Positions 51,800-63,159 of a stretch of DNA of 64,000 nt are shown piece after piece. Positions within the stretch are counted from its first letter, which is position 1; every line of letters begins with the position of its first letter. The notes under the pieces are model-generated. The model had not been told where the DNA came from. It made no database searches and was given only the letters and a program-made list of their open reading frames with translations. The stretch spans positions 311,265 to 375,264 of the forward strand of contig CAJNOI010000063.1 of NCBI GenBank assembly GCA_905250115.1. The letters run 5' to 3'. Source of the stretch: Adineta steineri. Its lineage: Eukaryota; Rotifera; Eurotatoria; Adinetida; Adinetidae. Position numbers and translations under genes: made by a program.

Positions 51800-54299
51800 A
51801 TGGATCAAAGTTGTTCGACAAATTACGCATATATTACATGTTGTTTAATTATTGCAATTAATATAGTTTATTTTATTTTTACATTAATTAAACTATATAT
51901 TCAACATCAACGACGACGATTATCAAGATATAATCAAAAAATGACAGATAAATCAAATGATATAACAACAAGAATTACAACATCAACGACAAAAACTGGT
52001 TTAGAACGTCTTGCTCAACTCTATCCACATATTAGTGACGATACACCATTACCATCAAAATGGAATTCAAAAGAAAAAGCACCGACTTTAGTTCTTCAAC
52101 AAAATAATCTTGTTGTTACATATAAAGGTTCGTATTTTGTATATAATAAAATCGTTTTATATGAAAAGAAAATTGTATTCTAGGACCTGGCAAATCACAT
52201 AAAGATGCTGCTAGTGTTCGTTCTGATCATCCCATTCCATCACTTACTGGAATTTATTATTATGAAGTGAGAATTTTAAGCAAAGGCCGTGATGGGTAAG
52301 TTAATATTACTATTTCTACAAATTTTATTGAATTTCACTATTTCTAATTCTTAGATATATGGGTATTGGACTATCAACGAGTGATGTAAATCTTAATCGT
52401 TTACCAGGATGGGATAAAGGCTCATATGGTTATCATGGTGATGATGGTCATTCATTTTGTTCATCAGGTTCCGGTATTGCTTATGGGCCAACATTTACTA
52501 CTGGCGATTATGTTGGTTGTTGTATTAATTTTCTTGAAAATTTCTGTTTTTATACTTGTAATGGTTATAATATTGGTATATTTTACTATTGTTTTATAAA
52601 AAAATTCATTCATATCTTTTTATTTTTTTTTAGGTACATCTTTCAAAGATATACCGGTAATTACTTCTTTTCAGACATTTATTTTGTATGTACATATATA
52701 TTTATTTATTATATTTCAGTCAGAAATCTATCCAACCGTAGGTTTACAAACTCCACTCGAAGCTATTGAAGCTAATTTTGGTCTTAGTCCATTTAAATTT
52801 GATATAGACAAATATATGGATGTAAGATAAAACTAATTAATTAAAAAGTAAACAAAAAAATTTTAATTTAAAATTAAATAGGAATTTCGAGAAAAAACTC
52901 GTCGAGGAATAGTAGAATGTACATTGAAAGAAAATGAATTATTACATCAAACACAATTACGTCGTATTGTTTCAACTTATCTTGTTCATTATGGTTATTG
53001 TGCTACAGCTGAACAATTTAATAAAAATGCTGAAAGTGTTTATGCTGATGAACTTAATTCAATGCGTAATAGACAACGTAAATTAAAGAAAAGAATTTTC
53101 GTTTGAAATATTAAATTTAATAAAAAAAAATATTTTCTTTTTAGTTATTCAACATTTAATTCTTGAAGGTCGTACAACAGATGCAATTGAAAAAACAAAA
53201 GAACTATTTCCTACATTGCTCAATAATAAAAACCTTTTATTTGTACTTAAAGTTCGTCAATTTATTGAAATGATAAATGGAACTGAAAGCGAAATTTCTA
53301 CACCGTCCATATCCTCACAAACAACAAAATCATTAGCATTAAATCGTTCACTCTGTAGTAAACGTTCATCATCACCTATGACAAAATCAAATACATCTTC
53401 ACGTTCACGTTCTAATAGTCCACATACATCCAGAACGACTTCAGGGTTGCAACAACAACAACAACATAGTAATGGAACAATCAATTCTTGTTCACATCAA
53501 TCAAATACAAATAATAATGATGTATCTCAAGGTAAAATAATTTAATTATATTTCTAATAATTTTATATTTGAAATTGATTAGAAATTAATTCAACAGTAA
53601 ATTTATTGCCATCAAATAATATTGTTACTAATCTTATGGATATGGATGATGATCTTTCTGGTAATAGTACAACAAATGGTTTTAGCAATCATGGAACAGT
53701 ATCCGCAAATCAAATTTCTAATGGTCATTCACTATTAGATGATGATAATAATAATAATAATATAAACAGTAATGGATGTTCAATAAAAACAACAGAAGTT
53801 CTTGATGGAATGGATTGTGATGGTAATGGTAATTTAACTCATACAATGGATATGGAAGCAACTTTATCAGATGGACAAAAAGAAGATGATCAACTACTTA
53901 TTAGAATTCTTCAATTTGGTAGAGAATTGCATGCACTTAAACAACAACTAAGTGTTGAATACGGAGAAAATACACAAAATGATAAAACTCTACAAGATGC
54001 ATTTAGTTTATTAGCATATCCAGATCCAAAATTATCACCACTTGCTCATCTATTAGAACCATCTCAACGTGAATCTGTTTCCAGTGTACTTAATAGTGCC
54101 ATACTTGGTGAATATATTTTTTTCTTTATTAATTTCTTTTCTCATATTTAATTTTTATATTTTTATAGAAGCACATGATATGCCTAGACACCCGGCGCTC
54201 GAAGTACTTGTTGGTTACTTAAATGAATGTGACAAATTAATGCATAAAAACAATGTACCTGATTGTGCCTTCATTGAATTGAACAAATATCTACGATAA
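51800..54299 (+). CDS. RANBP9: RanBP9/RanBP10 (CTLH complex scaffold) homologue with N-terminal membrane segment
   Basis: Nine exons (51800-52127, 52184-52295, 52355-52575, 52634-52656, 52720-52821, 52882-53077, 53145-53531, 53583-54107, 54169-54299) give 674 residues. Domains: SPRY (about 100-250, [35 protein letters not shown]), LisH (about 283-310, [12 protein letters not shown]), CTLH (about 328-385, [14 protein letters not shown]), a Ser/Asn-rich linker, then a CRA domain ending [18 protein letters not shown]. RanBP9/10 scaffold the CTLH/GID ubiquitin ligase. Unusually, residues 9-32 form a hydrophobic helix ([20 protein letters not shown]) before RRR. If translation starts instead at the Met near 51942, the helix is absent. 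Both are possible. Confidence 0.92.
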
Positions 54300-55817
54300 A
54301 ATTAAAATATCTATGTAAAAAAGATTGTCAATTTTGTTTTGTTTCTTTTTATTATTGTTTCTAAAAACATATATGTATTAGCAGCATTTCTTTATTACAG
54401 GTTCTTTACCTTCGTGTTGGTTTTTTTCTACTGCCATTTCTTTTTTGAAAAAACATATTTTCTTTCGTTCATTATAAACGAGCACAAAAAAAGGCTCTTA
54501 TCGGACATGAAATCTATATGTGTGTGTACAGCTTTTTCCTCACTCTCTCCCTCTCTCTCTGTGTCTTGATTGGAAACATCATAAACAACTTTTTTCTTCT
54601 CCTTACTTTCTTACATTTGTATATCATATATAAACACCTGTAATTTAAAAATCTCCATATTTCTTCTCTTGCTGCTCTACTATATGTTATCGCGACATTT
54701 TTTTTGTTTTCGTTTTTGCAACAGTCACCAACCTGAATAGGTCACTTCCAAGTGCCTGTTGTTACTGACTGAAATAAAACTCTTGTTCCATGATTAATCG
54801 TGACAACATAGTGAAAGATAAAATTTATATATACTTATTAGGAACTATCGAAAGAGAAGTATGATCATATTCAAAAATAATAATGTAGAAGATATGATAG
54901 TTTCCCCTTTCTATTCTGTTGCTATTTAAATTTTTAACAATATTAGAAAGAAATGAAAATCAACATGACATAGAGTTCATAATTACTAAATAAAATCGAA
55001 ACAAAGACGAAAAATGGTATGTAGTTATTTTTGTGAAACCCTCATATTTCATCGATTTATTTCGAATATAAAAGCAGCGACTGACGCAATATTATCATCA
55101 CTTGATACAGAACTTATCTAGTTTCTTTGTCAAATTCTTGAATCATTTTTCTATCATATTTTAATATATCGTACTCTTTACTTCTATAATGAAAAACATA
55201 TCATCAATTTTGAAGAGATACTACTTTTTTTCTCTTAATATATTAATTTCAAAGAAAATAGGCGATATTAGACAGCAATCTGTGCATATGTCGATCATCT
55301 CGGAAGTTCTCTCTTAATTTTCTCGTGCGCTTCTTATTCATCTGAATTCATTTAAATCCATTAAAACAATAAAGGAATTATTTCCATCCATTATTTCCTT
55401 ATTTATTCATCTTACGTTCATATCGTTTTATTGAATAATTTTTGGTTCTTCTTTTTTGTTTATCTCATAAAAACGTATTGATTTCTCGTTCGTTCGTTTT
55501 CTTTAATCCACACCCACATCCACTACTTATTGAAAGATGTAGATTCGGTTTCTGCTCTGATTTCATGGTTGTTTAGCCATTTCCATGTGGTTACATTATT
55601 TACTTTCATTTATAATTCCTCGACAGGTTACATGATTTCTCAATTTTTAATTCTTTATTTTATATTATGAAACTCACATAACTTCACCCACACGGATACC
55701 TTTAATCTAAACAACGCTTTTGTTACAATTTGTAAAAAGCATCACTGTTTGGTTTAAAAACAGATGAGCATATTATATAGAATGAATGAGTTTTCATAGT
55801 CTAGTAATGGTGAACAT
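54300..55817. other. Intergenic, no gene seen
   Basis: About 1.5 kb of T-rich spacer between RanBP9-like and the converging lectin-like gene. It has a short CTCTC tract at about 54541-54560 and otherwise nothing I can support. Confidence 0.5.
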
Positions 55818-57576
55818 TCATTGATGTAAGTAAAATGCTATATTATCTACATCATCATCCGCCATGAGTCCGGCGATACGGGTGATGCGAACGGACACTA
55901 AAAAAGAACGAGCACCAACAGGTACAAGTCCATCAGCTTCTCGATAGAGCAGTGAAGTTATGTCTGCTCGATCTTTATGTGTTACTGGTCCCAGAGTAAC
56001 GGTGCTGCCCACTGCCTGATTGGTTTGATTGAAGAATGTTAATGATACTTGAGCATAATCAGGATCCCCTAGCCAGCCACCAAGCCATGCCGAGAAATTA
56101 TAATAAACTGTATGACTATCGATAAGAACGGCATTGATCGTACTAGTCATGTTGACATATTGCCACATAGCACTATTTCCAGTGTTCTGACCATAAAAAT
56201 AACAATTCCCACGATTGCTGCAGAAATAAAAGATTTTATTTAGAATAATTGATCTATCTTTATTTTACCTTGGTCCTGGATCTGTGAAATCTTGATCCGC
56301 ATAAGTATTGTTATAATATACTTGTGTAGCTGTTCCATTATAGCTCCAACCTGTTGGAGGCGTGGCACCGCTAGCAGCTTCACATGATTCAGTTTCTGCA
56401 TCACCGTTTATCAACAAATTCGATGTAGATACTAAATAAGGAGAAAAATGCTCTGTAATGTGTAAACCACGTTATGGGTGGGTGTGAGTGTGGGTGACTC
56501 GTCTTGTATCACATTCAGCCACACTCACACCCTAGTAACATTTTATTAAAATAGTAGAGTTCCCTGTGTAAAAGAATCATTTTTCTCATCAAGAACTTGC
56601 GAGCTGCCAGTCTTCTATGGTGATCTCTATTTTTCATATTTTTAATAGATGTAGATTCATCCGCTTGAAACTAGCATTTACTTTGTCTCCAGCCGATGTT
56701 CCATATTTAGATGAAAAACATCGGACAGCTAAAACCAAAACTTTTAGATTTGGTTACTTGTGATACTCATCGTTTAGGCTATTAGTAATCCTCTAGCATA
56801 TTACTAACCTGGCGTTGTTGTTGATGTTGATGTTGATGTTGATGTTGATGTTGACGATGATGGTGTTGTTCTTGACGCCATCTGATCTATATTGCAAAAA
56901 TGAGATTAAAAAGAAGATAGAATAATTGGGTAAAGCTTCGTCTAAAACTTTGCATGCAATGTTCTACCGATAGTGTAGCTCATTATGGATGCATCGTGAT
57001 GAATCTTACAGAAGTTCCAATGAGTTTACAAGCCTTACGGCTTCTATGATACTTGTTTATAGCTATAGCTGTACTAGAATCTGAAAATGAGGTTGACATG
57101 ATGCATTTGAATGTGCGAATCTATATAATATTAACATTTTTGGCTAACCTCTAACGTGCTATACTAGAAAGGATGGGATTTTCACCGGAAACAAAAATCT
57201 TACGAAATTTTTCCAGATATGTTTAGCTCGTTGAATAGCAAAACTATGATATGTTTGTAGTATTTATATTAATATACCTACTCTGTGCTATGAATATTGC
57301 TGATTGATTCATAAATATCAATGAAGAATTCAGGCTAAATTCAATTAAAATCGATGTATAATTTGTATAAAATAATTGACAAGTTTGATTTCTTGAAAAG
57401 TAATTTAATGTCGATAACATTCCATTTGAATTTATCATTTCACATATACACCGACTTTGTGTTATATTCCATAATGATTTAGATATATCACCAATCAATA
57501 TATTATTATCTATTGTACCAATAAGAACACAATCACCAGCAGAAAATACCAATAAAACAAACAATATCCAAAACAT
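55818..57576 (-). CDS. Secreted lectin-like protein sharing its 5' exons with the NHL gene
   Basis: Exons 57576-57282, 56886-56809, 56431-56269 and 56217-55818 splice in phase to 311 residues. Residues 1-98 match the N-terminal module of the gene at 5151 at all but ten positions: signal peptide MFWILFVLLVFSAGDC, then CICEM and NYTS. Residues 99-124 are a short Ser/Thr linker. The C-terminal 185 residues have the jelly-roll look of carbohydrate-binding or galactose-binding-like domains: start SNLLINGDAETESCEA, then PPTGWSYNG, RGNCYFYGQ, YYNFSAWLGGWLGD, and end DDDVDNIAFYLHQ. No NHL repeat is present. It is probably secreted and sugar- or surface-binding; the ligand is not inferable. It lies in inverted copy B. 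Confidence 0.82.
56476..56532. repeat. Telomere-like hairpin in an intron of the lectin-like gene
   Basis: GGGTGTGAGTGTGG (56480-56493) and its exact reverse complement (56519-56532) flank 25 bases, a perfect 14-bp stem. The arms are variants of the TGTGGG repeat. It lies between exons 2 and 3, outside the part shared with copy A. Confidence 0.75.
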
Positions 57577-60290
57577 CTTTTATGATCTTGATGTTTTTAA
57601 CTATGTTTTGTTAGGAATATTTTAGTTACTAATATTACTGTTTGTCTTTTCTTTCATTTTCTCGAACTCTCTTGTTTAATATTTAATCACAGCAAAAAGA
57701 AAGTGCTGTAGATTGTTAGTCAGATGTCTGAGAAAAACATAACTACAGTCATGACTAGTATACATACACAAAACGAGTAGAATAGCAACAAGGAAAATAT
57801 TACATTAGTTTCCTTTAACCATTTATGGAATTAAAACCGTCATCATCAAATGAGGAGAAGAAAAATGGCTTTTTAAAATTAAATTGCCTTCAGAATACTC
57901 ATTCAATATTATGAAAGAAAGAAAGAAAAGAATTGTGATAAGTAACGAATTACTTTATCTAAACGTACAGTTATTACATGTGTTTGTCCAATAGAATGTT
58001 GTGGAAAACGAAATGTTATTTTTTCTCAATATTGTCAATCATATTATAAATATTATTTTCAATTCATTTGAAGATGTAGATATGAGTGATATATCGTTAA
58101 GAAAAATCTATACGAACATGAGAATTGTTATCTTACTCACGATCAATTTGATCGTAAAATCGATTATTATAAACAAATTTCTGTGTTGAAGAAGTACCTT
58201 CTATTATAATATCTTATCCAAGAAGATAGTGATAGGCGATCTTTTAAAAAGAAGTTGCATCGTAGAATCCACAGATCGCTGTTACTCTTTGATAGCAAGT
58301 CATTCGAGTGTTCAGTTGGTGTCGATAGTTTTTGATGCAGCTATTGAAAGGAATCATAAATGATATTTGTGTTAAAGTGTAGATGACCGAAACATCATGT
58401 ATCATCCTTATAGGAATCATGCGTTCAGTCATGTAGGATAAAGTAACTATGAGGCATTGTTGTTCTTTTTAATACGATACACTAGCATAGTATTGATGCG
58501 TTTCTGCACATTTCAAGATAATTAAAAGGAAAGAGTAAAGATAAGTTAGGTGCGATTTTTTTTAATACATGTTTTACAGCAGAAACAACAGTTGATGATA
58601 CATAATGAGCGAGAAATATCAATAAACATCCTTTTACAAGAAGTATTTGGTAAGACTTGACATAGTCTTTATTATCATTTCTGAGTAGATCTATATGAAC
58701 TTAATTGAAACGAATAATTTGCAAAAAAACGTTGTCGAATATTTCTCACAAAAGTCATTGTCTAAATGAATTTATTGAAATTTCCTCTTTTAAGTTATTG
58801 ACCGGAACGGAAAAGAATTGAATAAAGTAGTTTGATTTTCAAAAAAATATTATGTCATGTTTGAAGATTTTTGAATTACATAAAAAGTATTGATGTGTTT
58901 TTTTCACTGAATTCAACGACCTATAGTTGATGGAAAGATGAAACTAGTTTTCGACAATGATAATGCAACTTCCTTATAAAAACGAACAGTTTTCATAATC
59001 TCATTTCGAGAAGAGAAAATTTATCGTGTTGCCAATTAAGACGGCAGAAACAATTGATTCGGAATAATTACACAACTGTTACTCTTACTTTATCCAAATG
59101 ATTCTTGCTTCACTAGTATGATTTATTAGTTAGTGACAATCAAAGGAAGTTTTGCATACAAGTCCAGCTTGTTGCCATTTAATTTATTTTGTGATACAGA
59201 AGACGCTAATTTTTTTAAATAGGCAAAAATTAGAGAATTGTTTTAGAAGAACAGTTAGCTGATCATTAAGTTCCCCTTTATTTTGTTGTTGCTTTTTTAC
59301 TTCATTAGTCATGCAAAAGAAAATTCATTAGAGAAATCACTTGTCTCCTGGCAGTCTGCTGTGAATTAAATATAGTAGCGACAGAGCTTATAAGATCAAC
59401 ATAAAAGTAAAATATCTTTCGAAAAAAAAGTAAAGAGTGTAGTAGACGTAAATTTGTAGTTACTATTAACATTCAGGAGTAGGCTTGAGTGTTTTTATCT
59501 GACCAATAGAAAAATAAATAATACATTTCGGCCGATGACCGATCTCTCAATTTCATTTGTTTTTAGGGGTTGATAAGAATAACCATAGATTTTGCTATTA
59601 TATCATAAGAGTGGGTATGAGTGTATGCAGACATCACTGTAGATGACTACTTAGTGTCTTTATATTCACAAGCAAGCAACCACACCCTCTGCTTCTGATC
59701 AAGTTTCATCATATTCTTCATGCATCACAATGTTCGATATGTTGAAATTGTGATGAAAATGAGACGAACTTCTGGTAGAATAGAGACTATAATAGCATCA
59801 GATGCGCGAAGAATATATCAAGCAATATTTCAAAACATTCACAGTGATGACGACCTTCGTATAACCATATGCTTCATTCTTAAGAGAAGAGACTTTATCA
59901 GAGAATTGAAAACAATAAAACGGGATAAATGTTGAATCATCAATTAATACCGGTTCTACAAACAACAGTGGACATCGCTATTAATGATATTTGTACATTA
60001 TAAAACTTGAAAATTTGAGTTCTGCTGTCGATTGTCGGATTCATTCAGTTGATAAATAACATAATTGTGTCATAATAATCGCTATGGTTGAATGATTCTT
60101 TTTGCTAAATGTGTATTATCACGGTACTGTATTCGAATCTAGACAAGCTAGTAATGATTATTTACTTCAGATTACCCATATGCTGCTGCACTGACTACAT
60201 TATAACATGCAGCAGATGGTGTCAGAGTAGGCGTGTGTATGAGTTTCGATTATCTCTTTCTCAGCATGATCTACAGAAACATCCACACTC
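56809..60290 (-). repeat. Inverted duplication, copy B
   Basis: Reverse-complement partner of 2283-6268. The colinear match runs from the Ser/Thr exon (ending 56809) to about 60290, where the sequence turns into CCCACA repeats. It contains the first two exons of the lectin-like gene; the rest (57600-60290) holds no supported gene. The ORF at 58244-58432 mirrors 4236-4424 but differs at 13 of 62 residues, with mostly replacement changes, so I do not call it coding. Confidence 0.9.
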
Positions 60291-60326
60291 ACATCTACTT
60301 TGACATTCATCTAGACACTCTCACGC

Positions 60327-60501
60327 ATACCCACACCCATACCCACACCCACACCCACACCCACACCCACACCCACACCCACACCCANNNNNNNNNNACC
60401 CACACCCACACCCACACCCACACCCACACCCACACCCACACCCACACCCACACCCACACCCTCACCCACACACACCCACACCCACATCCACCCACCCACC
60501 C
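60327..60501 (-). repeat. Interstitial telomere-like (TGTGGG)n array with 10-N gap
   Basis: About 165 sequenced bases of near-perfect CCCACA units on the plus strand, i.e. TGTGGG on the minus strand, broken by ten N (60388-60397). The sequence grades into CCCACC variants and ends at CCACCCTGGGG. TGTGGG is the telomeric repeat reported for bdelloid rotifers. As oriented, the array caps the DNA to its right. True length is uncertain because of the gap. Confidence 0.85.
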
Positions 60502-60815
60502 TGGGGTTTCACATCGCGGCTCGTCCATCTGTGTTCTGTACAATAAATAGCAATGAAATATTATTACCGATGTATGTCGTATAAAATTGTTATAAGTATA
60601 AACAACTTGCTGTAAGAATAAGAAAGGGCGAGTAATAGTCGAATAACTCGATTTCATTTTATTTTCTGCTTGAAATATACACTATGTCATGGATATATAA
60701 GCTTAATAGATATGTTCTCCTTCTCGTATGTGTCAGTTACTCAATGTTTGATTGATTGATTGATGTAGGTCTTTAAGATTAACAAGAGAAATAAGCTTCA
60801 TTGTCCAGATGTTAT

Positions 60816-61900
60816 CTAAATGATCTCTAATTTCACATTTTCAAAACCATAATTTGCTTTGTTTGTATTATACAGCTGTTCAGTTGCTTGAAGATATTGA
60901 TCATGAAGTTGATCGATATCTGTTTGCGATGGATCAATGATTTGATTGACATGAATCGGTTTACCAACTAATAGAATAAAATGATTTTTTTTCCATTGAG
61001 TCCAATGGGAAAGAAAGTTTTATCTTACCAACGGTCGTTACAGGATGACGAAGAGGTAAACAACCGACGATTGATCGTCCCCAAATCCATCGATTTGAAA
61101 TCCAATTCTTATAATGTCGATAATGTTCATTTTCTCCAAATGTTATAACCGGTACTAATGATACACTAATAAACAAAACTTCTTCTTTTCTATTCATCCT
61201 AATTACATATTCACTAACCCATTTTCTAATGCTAATCGTATAAAACCTTTCCTCTTTTTTAAATAGAATATCATCCTTTGATATTCGGTTAAATACAATT
61301 CTTTCATACCACCAGTCACAATAACAACAGCATTACCTTGACCAGATGAACCATTTAAGAAATATTGACAACTCTCTCGTGAGACAGAACATTCACCTAG
61401 AATAATAAAACATTCGATGATAGATCGATAATGTTATTCGTACCCAAGCTAAGAAATAATTCACGTAAAAATGGACAGAAAAAATTGGTATGAAGACCCA
61501 TCAAATGAGGACGAATACTAGGAAATAAAGTTGAAAAATGTGTTGCTTCTGTTAGGAAATTGATCCCAGCACCGACAGTTGCTGTACCGTGTGGATGATA
61601 ACCAAAGATATAATTTCGATTTGGATCAAGATCTTCAGTTTTGATTAATTTTACTGGAAAATAATTAGAAACTATTGACCAAATAGATAATCGACGCAAA
61701 CGATCCGACCATCGCCCTCCTCGAACAGGAGTATAGCGATCAATATACATCCAACTACCATAGATCAAAGCAATGAGTAATGTCAGTGGTAAAGACCAGA
61801 AATAGGATAAGAGAATAAATGTGAACAATATAATAAAAGGTGACAGAATTAAAAATGTAATAAGAAAGAATAAAACTAAATCTTCAATCAAATTCTTCAT
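60816..61900 (-). CDS. DGAT2/MOGAT-family acyltransferase
   Basis: Exons 61900-61444, 61396-61219, 61165-61029 and 60967-60816 give 307 residues, slightly short for the family (about 330-390). Two adjoining hydrophobic segments occupy residues 8-48. The catalytic YHPHG motif is at 101-105, followed by the conserved HLMGLHTNFFCPFLRE block, an SRESCQYFLN block, the glycine-rich VIVTGGMKELYL, RKGFIRLALENG, SLVPVITFGENE and a tail with VVGKPIHV. These are the DGAT2 family blocks in order. The enzyme adds an acyl-CoA to mono- or diacylglycerol (or an alcohol) at the ER, making storage lipid. DGAT2, MOGAT and wax synthases cannot be separated by eye. It begins about 315 bp right of the telomere-like array. 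Confidence 0.92.
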
Positions 61901-62009
61901 TATTATCTAAAATCAATTTCAAAGACTAAAAAAATCATAAAAAATAAACATTATTCACAATGGAAGTGTGTAGTTTAGCGATGATACTTTAACTTTACTG
62001 TGAAAGTTA

Positions 62010-62360
62010 AAGTTAAAATGCCTCACCTCGATTATGAACAGCTTGTGCGCGACGATTTTTCATAGACGTTCGCTATGTTAAACATAATACACCATGCTCT
62101 CGTGCACAGTCACAAATCAGAAGATCAACAATATCTCGACCTTGATATGATTGATCAACATAAGGATCTTCCATTACAGCTAGACGATCACCTTGTTATG
62201 TGAAGCAAAACCAATAGTTTCTCCATCTTGAACATGACAAAAAAGTCACTGGTATTCCTTCTTGTTCTGGATTTGTAATTAAGACTCAAGATACTAATAG
62301 AATTCACAATAACTTTGTGATAATGGTAATGAATCTAATGAATCATTTTCATTGACAATA
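62010..62360 (-). pseudogene. Decayed GNAT-type acetyltransferase
   Basis: On the minus strand two frames carry pieces of one GNAT fold: QDGETIGFASHNK (about 62240-62200), then GDRLAVMEDPYVDQ and YQGRDIVDLLICDCAREHG (about 62193-62090). The last matches motif A, where a (Q/R)xxGxG/A loop binds acetyl-CoA; here the final glycine position is Asp-Ile. The pieces lie one base out of frame, no start exon precedes them, and a stop follows soon after. It is read as a truncated host gene remnant. An undetected intron at the junction is less likely. Confidence 0.6.
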
Positions 62361-62514
62361 TTTATCTTCTAAAGTCTATCCTCGATGGAAGTCATCGCTA
62401 TTTTTGATAAAAAGAAGTCTTGTTTGTTTTTTTTCTGTCCTTATCTAAATATGAGTAGTCGATAAGAGTCGTATGGTATCAGTTAACGAAAGATGTCCTC
62501 ATTTACCCTGCATA

Positions 62515-62665
62515 GAGGGTCTGCAGAATTCTTAACAATAGAAAACAGAATTCTACACGATTAAGCAGAATTGACAGTTAGTTATTTTCTTTACTGTTTG
62601 AGTAGAACTTGTTTAACAGAATTTTATCAAAATTCTACTGACCATTTTATCCTACACTGTAAAAA
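62515..62665. other. Cluster of CAGAATT phrases
   Basis: GCAGAATT, ACAGAATT or AGAATT occurs at least six times within about 150 bp, in both orientations, including a self-complementary stretch near 62615-62645 (ACAGAATTTTATCAAAATTCT). It may be the edge of a small non-autonomous DNA transposon, but I see no clear terminal repeats or target duplication. Confidence 0.35.
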
Positions 62666-62972
62666 GACAGCAGTATACAAAATCCTTCTCCTTATTTCAA
62701 CTTTGCATTAACCTTTCATGGGTTTATGGATGTCTCTTAAACGAAAAAAACCGTTGATGCAAATGTGGGTTTTAACGCGAACCGTTGTTCGAAATAAAAA
62801 GGATTTTAGTTCATCAAACTTTAGTGCCATTGTTCATTTAGCTACGGTCAAAGGTAGTATGATGTATGGTTTTCGGTTGCCAATGTGTATTATTCACAAC
62901 AACCCAAAAATCAAGGCATCGCATATTGGAATCAAGAATATGTTGTCATGGTTATAGGTACTACTGAGTTCA

Positions 62973-63079
62973 CTGAGGGGTGGGTGTCGGTGGATGCGAG
63001 AGAAGAACAGACACCAACATCCATACTTAGAATCACCCACAAACCTCACCCTCACCCACACCCCACACCCAGACCCATC
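62973..63079. repeat. Second telomere-like patch, both orientations
   Basis: GGGGTGGGTGTCGGTGGATG (near 62977) is followed about 40 bp later by degenerate CACCCACA/CCCTCACCCACACC units (63036-63079). The two halves face each other, as in the intron hairpin at 56476-56532. Confidence 0.6.
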
Positions 63080-63159
63080 TTTTTTTATATTATTTGGGTG
63101 AAGGTCATTTTAATCTTATAATCTATAGTCAACAAAATGTAAAAAAACAAATTTTATTT

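Noticed and set aside
60233-60657. His/Thr-rich and Trp/Val-rich ORFs across the CCCACA array
   Set aside because: Any six-base repeat without stops gives open frames; these are artefacts of the telomere-like array.
62718-63121. Two overlapping plus-strand ORFs near the second telomere-like patch
   Set aside because: No family match; one simply reads through CCCACA-like units (HKPHPHPHPTPRP).
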